DNA of 64,000 bases from positions 124,001-188,000 of the forward strand of contig CAVWLF010000014.1 in NCBI GenBank assembly GCA_963755815.1, read 5' to 3'. A program made the translations under genes and the position numbers. This DNA comes from Palsa-506 sp963755815. Its GTDB lineage: Bacteria > Actinomycetota > Actinomycetes > Streptosporangiales > Streptosporangiaceae. Positions 45,509-56,596 of this stretch are shown here, in pieces. Under the pieces are notes generated by a model, which was given only the letters and a program-made list of their open reading frames with translations, had not been told where the DNA came from and searched no databases. The number at the start of each line of letters is the position of its first letter. Position 1 is the stretch's first letter.

Positions 45509-46818
45509 GCGGGCCGGCCGCTAGCCAGCCAGGCGGCTCCGGACGGGTAGGTGAACTCGGCCACTGACTCCGGCCTGAACTCCGCTGACGCTCCCGGCGC
45601 GGTCGGCAGCACGTAGCGGCCGCCGGTCACCCGCGCGGGCGCGACGAAGTGCTCGTGCAGGTGATCGATCCACTCGATCATCCGCCCGTCCATGGTCCCG
45701 GAGACGGCGGCGTAGTCGAACATCGACAGGTGCTGCACCATCTCGCAGAGCCCGACGCCGCCGGCGTGCGGGCACACCGGGACGCCGAACTTCGCCGCCA
45801 GCAGCAGGTTGGCGATGTTCTCGTTGACGCCGGCCACGCGGCACGCGTCGATCTGCATGACGTCGATCGCGTCCGCCTGCAGCAGCTGCTTGAAGATCAC
45901 CCGGTTGGAGACGTGCTCGCCGGTGGCGACCCGGATCGGGCTGACGGCGCGGTGGATCGCGGCGGTGCCCAGGATGTCGTCCGGGCTCGTCGGCTCCTCG
46001 ATCCACACCGGCGGGACCTGCGCCAGCGCGCGGATCCACGGGATGGCGGTCGGCACGTCCCAGACCTGATTCGCGTCCACCGCGATGCCGACATCCGGGC
46101 CGACCACCTCGCGCGCGATGGCGCAGCGCCGCAGGTCGTCTTCCAGCCGGGCGCCGACCTTGAGCTTGACCAGGGTGAAGCCCTCCTGGACGGCGGCCGC
46201 GCACAGCTCGGCCATCCGCTCGTCGGAATAGCCGAGCCAGCCCGGCGAGGTGGCGTAGGCCGGGTAGCCATCGCGGCGGAGGATCTCGGTGCGCTCCGCC
46301 TTGCCCGCGGCGCTGCGCTCCAGCAGTTCCAGCGCGTCAGCGCGGGTCATCGCGTCCGTCAGGTAGCGGAAGTCGACCAGGTCGACGATCTGCTCCGGGG
46401 TCAGGTCGGAGAGCAGCTGCCAGAGTGGTTTCCCCGCCCGCCGGGCGGCAAGATCCCAGCAGGCGTTCAGCACCGCGCCGATCGCCATGTGCATGACGCC
46501 CCGCTCGGGGCCCAGCCAGCGCAGCGGGCTGTCGCCGACTAGCTCGCGGGACAGCCCGCCCAGGTCGGCAATCGTCTCGTCGACGTCGCGGCCGGCCAGG
46601 TAGGGCTCCAGCGCGCGCACCGCGCCGAGCTGGATGTCGTTCCCCCGGCCGAGCGTGAAGACGTGCGCATGCCCGGCCAGGCCGCCGGGGTCGTCGGTGC
46701 GCACCACCAGCGCGGCCGCCGAGTAATCGCCGCTCGGATTCATCGCGTCCGACCCGTCCAGGGTCCGGGACGTCGGGAAGCGGATGTCGTGCGTGTCGAA
46801 GCCCAGGATTCTCGTCAT
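45505..46818 (-). CDS. L-fuconate dehydratase (enolase superfamily)
   Basis: The protein has 437 residues, of MR/fuconate dehydratase length. The Lys general base lies in FTLVKLKVGA. Metal ligands follow at VGIAVDANQVWD, WIEEPTSPDD and IRVATGEHVSNR. The distal His is in VCPHAGGVGLCEMVQHL. PLWQLLSDLTPEQIVDLVDF and GFDTHDIRFPTS match L-fuconate dehydratases. It makes 2-keto-3-deoxy-L-fuconate. It overlaps the aldo/keto reductase by four bases in the operon. Confidence 0.9.
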   Translation of the reverse strand: MTRILGFDTHDIRFPTSRTLDGSDAMNPSGDYSAAALVVRTDDPGGLAGHAHVFTLGRGNDIQLGAVRALEPYLAGRDVDETIADLGGLSRELVGDSPLRWLGPERGVMHMAIGAVLNACWDLAARRAGKPLWQLLSDLTPEQIVDLVDFRYLTDAMTRADALELLERSAAGKAERTEILRRDGYPAYATSPGWLGYSDERMAELCAAAVQEGFTLVKLKVGARLEDDLRRCAIAREVVGPDVGIAVDANQVWDVPTAIPWIRALAQVPPVWIEEPTSPDDILGTAAIHRAVSPIRVATGEHVSNRVIFKQLLQADAIDVMQIDACRVAGVNENIANLLLAAKFGVPVCPHAGGVGLCEMVQHLSMFDYAAVSGTMDGRMIEWIDHLHEHFVAPARVTGGRYVLPTAPGASAEFRPESVAEFTYPSGAAWLASGRPA

Positions 46819-46942
46819 AGGTCCTGCTCCCGGCCGTCGTCCGTGACGGCGGCAGTCGGCGGCAGGGCCCGTTTGCCGGGATTAAGCATCGGTCCTCCTG
46901 TACCCAGGCCATCGGGCGGTCACCGTAGCGATCAGGTGCCGG

Positions 46943-47800
46943 TCAGGGCTGGCCGGGCGGCCGCACCCGCAGGCCCGACATGCCGCCGTCGACGGCCAGT
47001 GCCATCCCGGTCACCCCGCTGGCCAGCGGGCTGGCCAGGTACGCGATCGCGGCGGCCACCTCGTCGGCCGTGACCAGCCGCCCGCTCGGCTGGCGGGCCG
47101 CCAGCGCGGCTCGTTCCGCCTCCGGGTCCGGCGCGGCGGCGAGCAGCCGCGCCACCCACGGAGTGTCGGCGGTCCCCGGGGTCACGCACGCGACCCTGAT
47201 GTGCTCGCGAACATGATCGGCGGCCATGGCCAGGGTCAGCGCGTAGAGAGCGCCCTTGCTGGCCGAGTACAGCGCCCGCTGCGGCAGCCCGGCGGTCGAT
47301 GCGATGGAGCACGTGTTGACGATGACCGCCTGGCCGTGGCGCGTGACGGCCAGCCGCAGCTCGGGCAGGGCCGCGCGGCTCATCCGTACCGCGCCGAGCA
47401 CGTTGACGTCCAGGACGTGCCGCCACTCGTCGTCGTCGTTGTCCTCGACGGTCCCGGCCGCGCCGATGCCCGCGTTGTTGACCAGGATGTCGATCCCGCC
47501 GAGGGCGCTCGCCACCGTCTGGACCGCGCTGCGTACGGCCCGGTCATCGGTGACGTCGGCGACGACCGGATACAGCGCATGCGCATCCGGCTCGTCCCCG
47601 GGCTGCGCCGCGCCGCTGGCCCGGGCCACGGCCTCCAGGCCGCCCGGCTGCCCTTCGCCAGCCCAGGGGATGACCCGGTCCACGATCGCGACCCGGGCGC
47701 CGCGGGCGGCGAGCAGCCGCGCGGTGGCCAGCCCGATTCCCGAGGCGCCGCCGGTCACCAGCGCGGTCAGGCCGTCGAATTCAGCGGTTGGTCCGGGCAC
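46943..47800 (-). CDS. SDR oxidoreductase, candidate 2-keto-3-deoxyfuconate dehydrogenase
   Basis: The protein has 285 residues. The Rossmann start ALVTGGASGIGLATA, NNAGIGAAG and catalytic YSASKGALYALT (Tyr-x-x-x-Lys) are complete. The insert at ~45-80 is longer than in typical SDRs. Located upstream of the dehydratase in a sugar operon, it fits the NAD-linked 4-dehydrogenase of the non-phosphorylated L-fucose route. It is separated by 124 bp from the dehydratase. The specificity is inferred. Confidence 0.8.
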   Translation of the reverse strand: MPGPTAEFDGLTALVTGGASGIGLATARLLAARGARVAIVDRVIPWAGEGQPGGLEAVARASGAAQPGDEPDAHALYPVVADVTDDRAVRSAVQTVASALGGIDILVNNAGIGAAGTVEDNDDDEWRHVLDVNVLGAVRMSRAALPELRLAVTRHGQAVIVNTCSIASTAGLPQRALYSASKGALYALTLAMAADHVREHIRVACVTPGTADTPWVARLLAAAPDPEAERAALAARQPSGRLVTADEVAAAIAYLASPLASGVTGMALAVDGGMSGLRVRPPGQP

Positions 47801-48052
47801 GAGCGCTCCTTCCGTGCGGCTGCCGGGCGAGTACGGCGCGCCCGGGCCGCAGCAGGCATCGGATGTGTGCCCCCATCCTGTCCGCTACCCGCAACGTGAG
47901 TCCCGGCGCGTCCGGGGATGCGGGGAGCGGCGAGTGCAGAGACCAGATCTAGTTATATACGGCTGATAAAGCGCCGGGAAGCCTGCCCGTTACCATGAGG
48001 GACACCCGGGAGGGGACCGGCTGGCGGCAGCCTCGCAGCGCAGGGAGCGCAC

Positions 48053-48781
48053 ATGCGGATCGCGCTCTTCATCACCTGCCTGACCGACACCCTGTATCCG
48101 GAGACCGGCCAGGCCATCACGGCGCTGCTGGAGCGGCTCGGGCATGAGGTGGCCTTCCCGCCGGGCCAGGCCTGCTGCGGCCAGATGCACTTCAACTCCG
48201 GCTACCGCCGCGAGACCGTGCCGATGGTGCGCGGCTTCGCCCGGGCGTTCAGCGGCTTTGACGCCATCGTCACCCCGTCGGCGTCCTGCGCCGCGATGGT
48301 GCGCGAGTACCACCCCGTGGTGGCGGCCGAGTCGGGCGACGCCGGCCTGGCGCGCGGCGTCGGCGAGGTCGCGGCGCGCGTGCATGACGTGTCCGGGCTG
48401 CTGGTGAACGTGCTGGGCGTCGTCGACGTCGGCGCGTACTTCCCGTACCGGGTGACCTACCACCCCAGCTGCCACTCACTGCGCATGCTGCAGGCTGGCG
48501 ACGCGCCGGCCCGCTTGCTGCGCGCCGTGGGCGGACTCGAGCTCGTCGACCTGCCCGGGGCGGACGCGTGCTGCGGATTCGGCGGGACATTTGCCCTGAA
48601 GAACGCCGGCACCTCGGCGGCGATGTGCGCCGACAAGGTAGCTGCCGTGCGCGGCACCGGGGCGCAGGTGCTCTGCTCCGCTGACAATTCCTGCCTGATG
48701 CACATCGGCGGCGCGCTGACCAGGCAGCGGGCGGGCATCCCCACCCGGCACCTGGCCGAGATCCTGGCCAGCACACGATGA
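48053..48781 (+). CDS. lutA: L-lactate utilisation protein LutA
   Basis: The protein has 242 residues with AGGGAG before the ATG. Two CCG-type cysteine motifs are present: GQACCGQMHFNSGYR and DACCGFGGTFALKNAGTS. These are characteristic of the heterodisulfide-reductase-like iron-sulfur subunit. With LutB and LutC it oxidises L-lactate to pyruvate. It overlaps lutB by four bases. The operon is divergent from the fucose-type operon over a ~250-bp intergenic region. Confidence 0.92.
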   Translation: MRIALFITCLTDTLYPETGQAITALLERLGHEVAFPPGQACCGQMHFNSGYRRETVPMVRGFARAFSGFDAIVTPSASCAAMVREYHPVVAAESGDAGLARGVGEVAARVHDVSGLLVNVLGVVDVGAYFPYRVTYHPSCHSLRMLQAGDAPARLLRAVGGLELVDLPGADACCGFGGTFALKNAGTSAAMCADKVAAVRGTGAQVLCSADNSCLMHIGGALTRQRAGIPTRHLAEILASTR

Positions 48782-50313
48782 GCCGGCCCGCCGCGGGTAC
48801 GCCCGCCCCGCGCCAGCGTCCCCCGGCCGGGCCCGTTCCCCACGGCCACGGCTCGCGCTCGCGCCCGGCCAGCGCGAGCATGCCTACCTACATCGGCATG
48901 CCGGCCTTCCCGGACGCCGCGGCCACCGCGCTCGGCAACGACCAGCTGCGGCGCAATCTCGCCCACGCCACCAGCACCATCCGGGTCAAGCGGGCCGCGG
49001 CCGTCGCCGAACTGGCCGACTGGCAGGAACTGCGGGCCGCGGGCAAGGCGATCAAGGATCACACGCTCGCGCACCTGGATACCTACCTGACCAGGCTGGA
49101 ACAGCGGGTTACCGATGCGGGCGGGCACGTGCACTGGGCGCAGGACGCCGGCGAGGCCAACAGCATCGTCGCCTCGCTGGTCCGGGCGGCCGGTGCGGAT
49201 GGCGTGGTCAAGGTGAAGTCGATGACCACGCAGGAGACCGGCCTGAACGAGGCGCTGGCCGCCGAGGGCATTACCGCGCTGGAAACTGACCTGGCCGAGC
49301 TCATCGTCCAGCTCGGCCACGACCGGCCCAGCCACATCCTGGTGCCGGCCATTCACCGCAACCGCACCGAGATCAGGGACATCTTCCTGGCCGAGATGGC
49401 TGACGTGCCGGACGGCCTCACCGATGCCCCGGCCGAGCTCGCCGCCGCCGCCCGCACCCACCTGCGCCGCGCGTTCCTGTCGGCCAAGGTCGGCATCTCC
49501 GGCGCGAACTTCGCGATCGCCGAGACTGGCACCCTGGTGGTGGTGGAATCGGAGGGCAACGGCCGGATGTGCCTGACGCTGCCGGAGACGCTGATCTCGG
49601 TCGTCGGCATCGAGAAGGTGCTGCCCGGCTGGCGCGACCTGGAAGTGTTCCTGGCGCTGCTGCCCCGGTCCTCCACCGCCGAGCGGATGAACCCGTATAC
49701 GTCGACGTGGACCGGGGTGCACCCGGGTGACGGGCCGCGCGCGTTCCACCTGGTGCTGCTCGACAACGGGCGTACCAGCGCGCTCGCGGACCAGGTCGGC
49801 CGCCAGGCCCTGCGCTGCATCCGCTGCTCGGCCTGCCTCAACGTCTGCCCGGTCTACGAGCGGGTCGGCGGGCACGCCTACGGCTCGCCCTACCCCGGAC
49901 CGATTGGCGCGATCATCACGCCCCAGCTGCGCGGGGTCACCTCGCCGGTGGACGCGTCGCTGCCGTATGCGTCCACGCTGTGCGGCGCGTGCTACGAGGT
50001 GTGCCCGGTCGCGATCAACATCCCGGAGGCGCTGGTCCACCTGCGCGCTGAGGTCGTTGACGCGAAAAGATCAAGACCCTTCCAGCCCGAGCGGATGGTG
50101 ATGGGCCTGACGGCCTGGATACTTCGCTCCGGCCGCAGGCTCGGCCTGGCCCAGCGGGCCGCGTCCGCCAGCCGGGTGCTGATCGGCAGATCGGGGCGGA
50201 TCCGCCGGCTGCCGCCGCCGCTGAGCGCCTGGACGAAAACCCGCGACCTGCCCGCACCGCCGCCAGAGTCGTTCCGCGCCTGGTGGGCGAGGACCCACGG
50301 CGGCGGCCGATGA
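48778..50313 (+). CDS. lutB: L-lactate utilisation iron-sulfur protein LutB
   Basis: The protein has 511 residues. An LUD/DUF162 domain (VVKVKSMTTQETGLNEAL) is followed by two [4Fe-4S] motifs, CIRCSACLNVCPVY and CGACYEVCPVAINIPEAL. The C-terminus (LPPPLSAWTKTRDLP) is the LutB type. It transfers electrons in lactate oxidation. The N-terminal ~30 residues are Pro/Arg-rich, possibly a start-site extension. The lutC ATG overlaps its stop. Confidence 0.93.
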   Translation: MSRPAAGTPAPRQRPPAGPVPHGHGSRSRPASASMPTYIGMPAFPDAAATALGNDQLRRNLAHATSTIRVKRAAAVAELADWQELRAAGKAIKDHTLAHLDTYLTRLEQRVTDAGGHVHWAQDAGEANSIVASLVRAAGADGVVKVKSMTTQETGLNEALAAEGITALETDLAELIVQLGHDRPSHILVPAIHRNRTEIRDIFLAEMADVPDGLTDAPAELAAAARTHLRRAFLSAKVGISGANFAIAETGTLVVVESEGNGRMCLTLPETLISVVGIEKVLPGWRDLEVFLALLPRSSTAERMNPYTSTWTGVHPGDGPRAFHLVLLDNGRTSALADQVGRQALRCIRCSACLNVCPVYERVGGHAYGSPYPGPIGAIITPQLRGVTSPVDASLPYASTLCGACYEVCPVAINIPEALVHLRAEVVDAKRSRPFQPERMVMGLTAWILRSGRRLGLAQRAASASRVLIGRSGRIRRLPPPLSAWTKTRDLPAPPPESFRAWWARTHGGGR

Positions 50314-51128
50314 CGGCCGGCTCACCGCTCAGTTCGCGAGAGCAGATCCTGCGGCGGATCCGCTCCGCCACCGCCCCCGCTCCCGGGCCGGGACCGCGCC
50401 CGGGGGACGGTGCAGGCGCCGGGTCAGGCCTTGGCTCCGGTCCGAGCAGGCTCGATGCCGATGCCGATGCCGATGCCGGTGCCCGTGCCGATGTCGGCGC
50501 TGATGCTGGTGCCGATGCTGACGCCGGCGCCGGCGCTGACGCCGACGCGGCGTACGCCGCCTTGTCCCGCGGCTACCTGCGGGCCCATCATGATCCGCGC
50601 GATCACGACGTGGTGGCCCTGTTCGCCGAGCGCGCGGCCGACTACCGCGCGGTCGTCGAGCAAGTCCCCGCGGGCGGCCTGCCCGCGGCGGTGGCGCGGA
50701 CGCTCACCGGCGGCTTGTTCGTCGTGCCGGCCGGAGTGCCGCCGGACTGGCTGGCCCGGATCGCGGCGGACTGCCCCGATGCCGTGCTCACCGGCGACGA
50801 CCCGCCGCTCTCCGCGCAGGCGCTCGACGCCGCAGCCGGCGTCATCACCGGCTGCGCGGTCGCCATCGCCGAAACGGGGACGATCATCCTCGACCACGGT
50901 CCCGGCCAGGGCCGCCGGGCGCTGACCCTGGTGCCGGACTTCCTCCTGGTGATCGTCCGGCCCGACCAGATCGCCGCCGACCTCGCCGACGCGATGTCCC
51001 GGCTCGACCCCCGCCGTCCGCACACGCTGATCTCCGGCCCGTCCGCCACCAGCGACATCGAGCTCGTCCGGGTCGAAGGCGTGCACGGCCCGCGCAACCT
51101 GCACGTCCTGATCACCGCCCAGTCCTGA
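50310..51128 (+). CDS. lutC: L-lactate utilisation protein LutC with Asp/Ala-rich insert
   Basis: The protein has 272 residues from ATG 50310, overlapping lutB. The LUD domain is visible in the C-terminal half: CAVAIAETGTIILDHGPGQGRR and HTLISGPSATSDIELVRVEGVHGP. Between the N-terminal REQILRRIRSA and the LUD domain, codons 48-80 encode a DADADADAGA-type stretch from a 6-bp GATGCC repeat. Such an insert is not part of the family. The in-frame repeat leaves the domain intact. Confidence 0.9.
   Translation: MTAGSPLSSREQILRRIRSATAPAPGPGPRPGDGAGAGSGLGSGPSRLDADADADAGARADVGADAGADADAGAGADADAAYAALSRGYLRAHHDPRDHDVVALFAERAADYRAVVEQVPAGGLPAAVARTLTGGLFVVPAGVPPDWLARIAADCPDAVLTGDDPPLSAQALDAAAGVITGCAVAIAETGTIILDHGPGQGRRALTLVPDFLLVIVRPDQIAADLADAMSRLDPRRPHTLISGPSATSDIELVRVEGVHGPRNLHVLITAQS
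50450..50556. repeat. GATGCC-type simple repeat inside lutC
   Basis: A tract of imperfect GATGCC/GGTGCC units, 6 bp each, encodes a run of Asp-Ala and Gly-Ala. It is in frame with lutC. Variation in copy number would not shift the frame, as the unit is a multiple of three. Confidence 0.7.
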
Positions 51129-51236
51129 CGGCCGCCACTCCTGATCACCGCCGACCCGCCCAGCCCTGACGGCCGCACTCTGCCCCACGACCGGCCCGCC
51201 CGGTCCTGACGCCGCAGGAGATTCGCGTCGTCATCC

Positions 51237-51272
51237 CGAAGGATTCGCGTCAGGGGTGGCGCGAATCCTTCG
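51237..51272. terminator. Perfect 13-bp inverted repeat downstream of lutC
   Basis: CGAAGGATTCGCG (51237-51249) and its exact complement CGCGAATCCTTCG (51260-51272) flank a 10-base loop. It sits between convergent lutC and the Zur-like gene, so a bidirectional terminator is plausible. No U-tract follows; an AT-rich AAAT is near. Confidence 0.5.
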
Positions 51273-51319
51273 CGATAAATGCTGGGGGCAGCCGCTGCGC
51301 GCCGGGTGCGAGGTCAGCG

Positions 51320-51452
51320 CTGGCCGCAGGCGGGGAAGGGGCCGAGCAGCGCGCGGAGTGTTCTCGGGGTAAGAGCTGGCCGCACGCGGGCAGGGGCCGA
51401 GCAGCGCGCGGAGTGTTCTCGGGGTTAGAGCTGGCCGCAGGCGGGGCAGAGG
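51320..51452. repeat. Tandem duplication of the 3' end of the Zur-like gene
   Basis: A ~55-bp unit beginning CTGGCCGCANGCGGG starts at 51320, 51376 and 51431. The third is the gene's own coding end (CPACGQL, stop at 51425); the first two are extra copies downstream of the stop. Units are about 90% alike within the first 50 bases. It looks like a local slip duplication. Confidence 0.65.
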
Positions 51453-51856
51453 CCGAACAGCTCGACCGTGTGCCCGACGTCGGTGAAGCCGGCCTCGGCG
51501 GCCACCTGCGCTGCCCACCGTTCCACCGCGCGTCCCTCCACCTCGACGCTGGTCCCGCACCGCCGGCAGGTCAGGTGATGGTGGTGAGCGTCGCTGCGGC
51601 ACCGGCGGTACAGCGTCTCGCCGCTCGCGTCGCGGATCGTGTCGACGGTGCCGTCCTCGCTCAGCACCTGCAGGTGCCGGTAGACGGTGGTGAGGCCAAC
51701 CTGCTCGCCCTGATCCCTGAGCTCGGCGTGGATCTGCTGGGCACTGGAGAATCCCGGCAGCCGCTCCAGCACGACGGCCAGCGCCTCCGCCTGCCGGGTG
51801 CCGCGCACGCGGGTGCCGCGGCCCTGCGGGGGCTTAGTCGGCCGGGCTGTGGTCAC
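51425..51856 (-). CDS. Fur-family regulator, Zur-like
   Basis: The protein has 143 residues. The winged helix is SAQQIHAELRDQGEQVGLTTVYR followed by a regulatory metal segment RSDAHHHHLTCRRCG and a second Cys pair CPACGQL, which form the structural zinc site. The poly-His stretch and lack of an extended C-terminus favour Zur over Fur. It would repress zinc uptake genes when zinc is sufficient; none are in this window. The 3' end is duplicated downstream. Confidence 0.8.
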   Translation of the reverse strand: MTTARPTKPPQGRGTRVRGTRQAEALAVVLERLPGFSSAQQIHAELRDQGEQVGLTTVYRHLQVLSEDGTVDTIRDASGETLYRRCRSDAHHHHLTCRRCGTSVEVEGRAVERWAAQVAAEAGFTDVGHTVELFGLCPACGQL

Positions 51857-51941
51857 ACCCGCACGGTAGCAGCCGTCGCGGCATGCTCAGAAGCATGCGG
51901 CCGGGTCCCGGCGGCAGCCGGTGACCGGCGAAGATGGGGGC

Positions 51942-54134
<2,193 letters not shown>

Positions 54135-54397
54135 TCCGTTCCGGGCCAGTCGCGGGCGGCGGCCCAGTTGCGGCCGGCGGGCCAGTTGCGGCCACCGGGT
54201 AGTCTTGAAGATCCGCTGACCTGCACAGCTGCGACGTCGCTGGATTGCTGTGATGGCCGCCGGATTGTTTGCGGTGTCGGGGGACTGGGCTGACCTGATT
54301 CTGGGCATGCCGGGTATGGACCTGTGCGCGTCGTTCGTGCATGGTGGAACGAGTGACTGTGACGGGGCGGGAGCGCCCCGGGCCGAGGGGAGTGCAA

Positions 54398-55666
54398 GTG
54401 CGCGACGTGACGCGACGCTTGCCACCCGTGCTGGCCGCAGGACTCGCGCTGATGGCGACGGCGGCCGGCTGGCCAGCGGCCCCGGCCCGGCCCGCGCACC
54501 CGGCGGTCACCACTAGTTACGTCCGGGCCAGCCTGGGCGCCAGCGATGCGGTTTTGCAGCTGCCCGGTTACCCTCGTTCTTCCTCGGCGGCAGTTACTGT
54601 CGCCAGCCTGTCGCCTGGATCCCGGGCCGGCGCCATCGCCCCGCTGCGCCGCATGCTGCAGGCGGACGTGCTGGTCGTTGCGCCTACCTCGCTACCGCCG
54701 GGGGTCGCCGGGCAGGTGCGGAAACTGCCGGGCGTGACCGCGGCGCAGTCGGTCGACGCGGCCAGGATCCAGGTCAACGGCAAATACGTGGCCATGCTGG
54801 GCGTCGACCCGTCCGCGTTCCGCGGTTTCGCGGCGCGCCCGACGGCGGCATCCAGCCGGCTGTGGAGCAACGTGGCCGGCGGGGGCGTGGCCGTCTCGTA
54901 CACAATGGGCCGCCTGGACAAGCTGCCGCTCGGCGGCTTCGTGAAGGTGGCCGGCCGGCGCTCCGAGCGCCTGCGGGTGGGCGGCTTCGGCACGGTGGGG
55001 ATTCCCGGCGTCGACGCGGTCGTCTCCGCGGCGGTGGCCCGTTCGCTCGGCCTGCCGGGCGGCAACGCGATAGTGGTGAGCGCGCCGCACGCGCGGCTGA
55101 GCACGCTGATCGCCCAGATCAGGCAACTGACCCCGCGCTCGCGGCACGTGGTGGTCGAGCCGCTGGTGACCCAGGCGGCGGGATCAGGCATTCCGGTCAG
55201 TACCGGCGCGGCCGGCGCACCCGGGCTGGCTGGGTCCAGCGGGCCCGGGCTTACCGAGGCGCAGACCCTCAGGTTCCTGAAGGCCGCGGAAAGCAGGATC
55301 GGCATGCCCTACGTCTGGGGCGCGGCCGGTCCCCGGGCGTTTGACTGCTCCGGGCTGGTGCAGTGGTCGTTCGCGCAGGCCGGCGTGGTGATGCCGCGGG
55401 TGGCCGTGGACCAGGCGCGGACCGGGCCGATGGTGCCGGTGTCCCAGCTGCGGCCCGGCGACCTGCTCTTCTACCACACCGATCCCACCGCGCCGACGTA
55501 CATCTCGCATGTCGCGATCTACCTGGGCAGCGGCATGATGCTGCAGGCTCCGCGCCCTGGCCTGGATGTTGAGATCGTGCCGGTGGACGTCGGGCCGGGG
55601 TTCGCTGGCGCGGTGGCGGTCTATCCGAGAGTCGCCGCAGCCGCCGCCGGTGCCCCGACCGCCTGA
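54398..55666 (+). CDS. NlpC/P60 (C40) cell-wall peptidase with MacB/FtsX-like N-domain
   Basis: The protein has 422 residues from GTG 54398, with GAGGGGAG five bases upstream. A signal peptide occupies ~1-32 (LPPVLAAGLALMATAAGW). Residues 80-270 resemble the extracytoplasmic domain of MacB/FtsX-type permeases (VNGKYVAMLGVDPSAFRGF, VAVSYTMGRLDKLPLGG). The C-terminal NlpC/P60 domain has the Cys in GPRAFDCSGLVQWSF and His in ISHVAIYLG. It would cleave peptidoglycan stem peptides. The combination is unusual, and no transmembrane permease is linked. Confidence 0.85.
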   Translation: MRDVTRRLPPVLAAGLALMATAAGWPAAPARPAHPAVTTSYVRASLGASDAVLQLPGYPRSSSAAVTVASLSPGSRAGAIAPLRRMLQADVLVVAPTSLPPGVAGQVRKLPGVTAAQSVDAARIQVNGKYVAMLGVDPSAFRGFAARPTAASSRLWSNVAGGGVAVSYTMGRLDKLPLGGFVKVAGRRSERLRVGGFGTVGIPGVDAVVSAAVARSLGLPGGNAIVVSAPHARLSTLIAQIRQLTPRSRHVVVEPLVTQAAGSGIPVSTGAAGAPGLAGSSGPGLTEAQTLRFLKAAESRIGMPYVWGAAGPRAFDCSGLVQWSFAQAGVVMPRVAVDQARTGPMVPVSQLRPGDLLFYHTDPTAPTYISHVAIYLGSGMMLQAPRPGLDVEIVPVDVGPGFAGAVAVYPRVAAAAAGAPTA

Positions 55667-55778
55667 GCAGCGCGGCCGCCTGACCTCTGAGTCCCGAGTC
55701 GTTCCGTGCTGCGCGCGGTGCCGCACGCCGCGGTGGCCGGCCCTGCGCCATCGCTCGCGCTTGCATTGCGGTCAATCA

Positions 55779-55798
55779 CATGTAATCTTAATTACATG
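55779..55798 (+). promoter_or_regulatory. Perfect palindrome over the start codon of a small hypothetical gene
   Basis: CATGTAAT and ATTACATG are separated by CTTA; the second arm contains the ATG start codon. A TTGCAT (-35-like, 55761-55766) and TAATCT (-10-like, 55783-55788) lie 16 bases apart. An AT-rich operator at the -10 and start codon suggests tight autoregulation. Transcription could be leaderless. Confidence 0.6.
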
Positions 55799-56335
55799 AG
55801 TACAGAGAAGGAAGGCGCGGGCGCTTCGCCCGCGGAGAAGCTTCGCGGCTGGTTCGCCGGCCGCCTGCCCGGTGACTGGTTCACCGGCGCACCAGAGGTC
55901 AGGATCGATCGTGAAGAGATCACGGTGACCGGAGTCCTGCCCGATCCCGAGATCGCGCCGGACTCACCCGACGCGGAGCGCGCGGCGGCCGCTGACGGCC
56001 GGACGCGCAGGTTCCGCGAGGAGACCCGGCAGCAGCGGATGGAGATCGCCCGCGAGGCGGAGCACAGCTTCGGCCGCAAGGTCTCGTGGGGCGCGACTTG
56101 CGCTGGTACCACTGTGATGTTCACCACCTTCTCCGTGCCGGTGATGACCCGGCTTCGCCAGGCCGAGCGGCTAGTGCTCGACACTCTCGTCGATGCCGGC
56201 GTCGCGCGCAGCCGCAGCGACGCGCTGGCGTGGTGCGTCCGCCTGGTGGGGGAGCACGAGGACACCTGGCTGACGGACCTCAGGGAAGCCCTGCTCAAGG
56301 TTGAGCACGTGCGGTCCGGCGGGCCGCGATCCTGA
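55796..56335 (+). CDS. Conserved-looking hypothetical protein with RHH-like C-terminus
   Basis: The protein has 179 residues. The middle has an acidic/Arg-rich PDPEIAPDSPDAERAAAADG linker. The last 70 residues include LRQAERLVLDTLVDAG and RSRSDALAWCVRLVGEHEDTWL, which recalls ribbon-helix-helix-type segments of actinobacterial proteins. No enzyme motif was recognised. The start codon lies inside a perfect palindrome, so the protein or a regulator may bind there. There is no classical ribosome binding site. Confidence 0.6.
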   Translation: MSTEKEGAGASPAEKLRGWFAGRLPGDWFTGAPEVRIDREEITVTGVLPDPEIAPDSPDAERAAAADGRTRRFREETRQQRMEIAREAEHSFGRKVSWGATCAGTTVMFTTFSVPVMTRLRQAERLVLDTLVDAGVARSRSDALAWCVRLVGEHEDTWLTDLREALLKVEHVRSGGPRS

Positions 56336-56596
56336 TCGGCCGGAACTGGCGTCCGGCGCGCAACCCGGCCGGGCCGCGCCGGACGCCAGCTGCGGGCCGC
56401 CGGCCGGGCGCGTCCTAGGCCACCTGCTGGCCAGCGGCGCCGGGCCGGTCCGGCCGGTCCGCAGGTGCCGCACATCTTTGACCTCTCCTTACCGGGGTAC
56501 ACTCCCGAGATCCCGCGAGTACAGGGCCCTGCCCTGCGCTGCGGCGGGTAAGCCCGGAGCGAATAGCCCCCGCAGGCGTCCGGAGGAGGAGAAGTC

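Noticed and set aside
48457..50040. Long open frame opposite lutB
   Set aside because: Antisense to a clear LUD/ferredoxin gene with complete Cys motifs.
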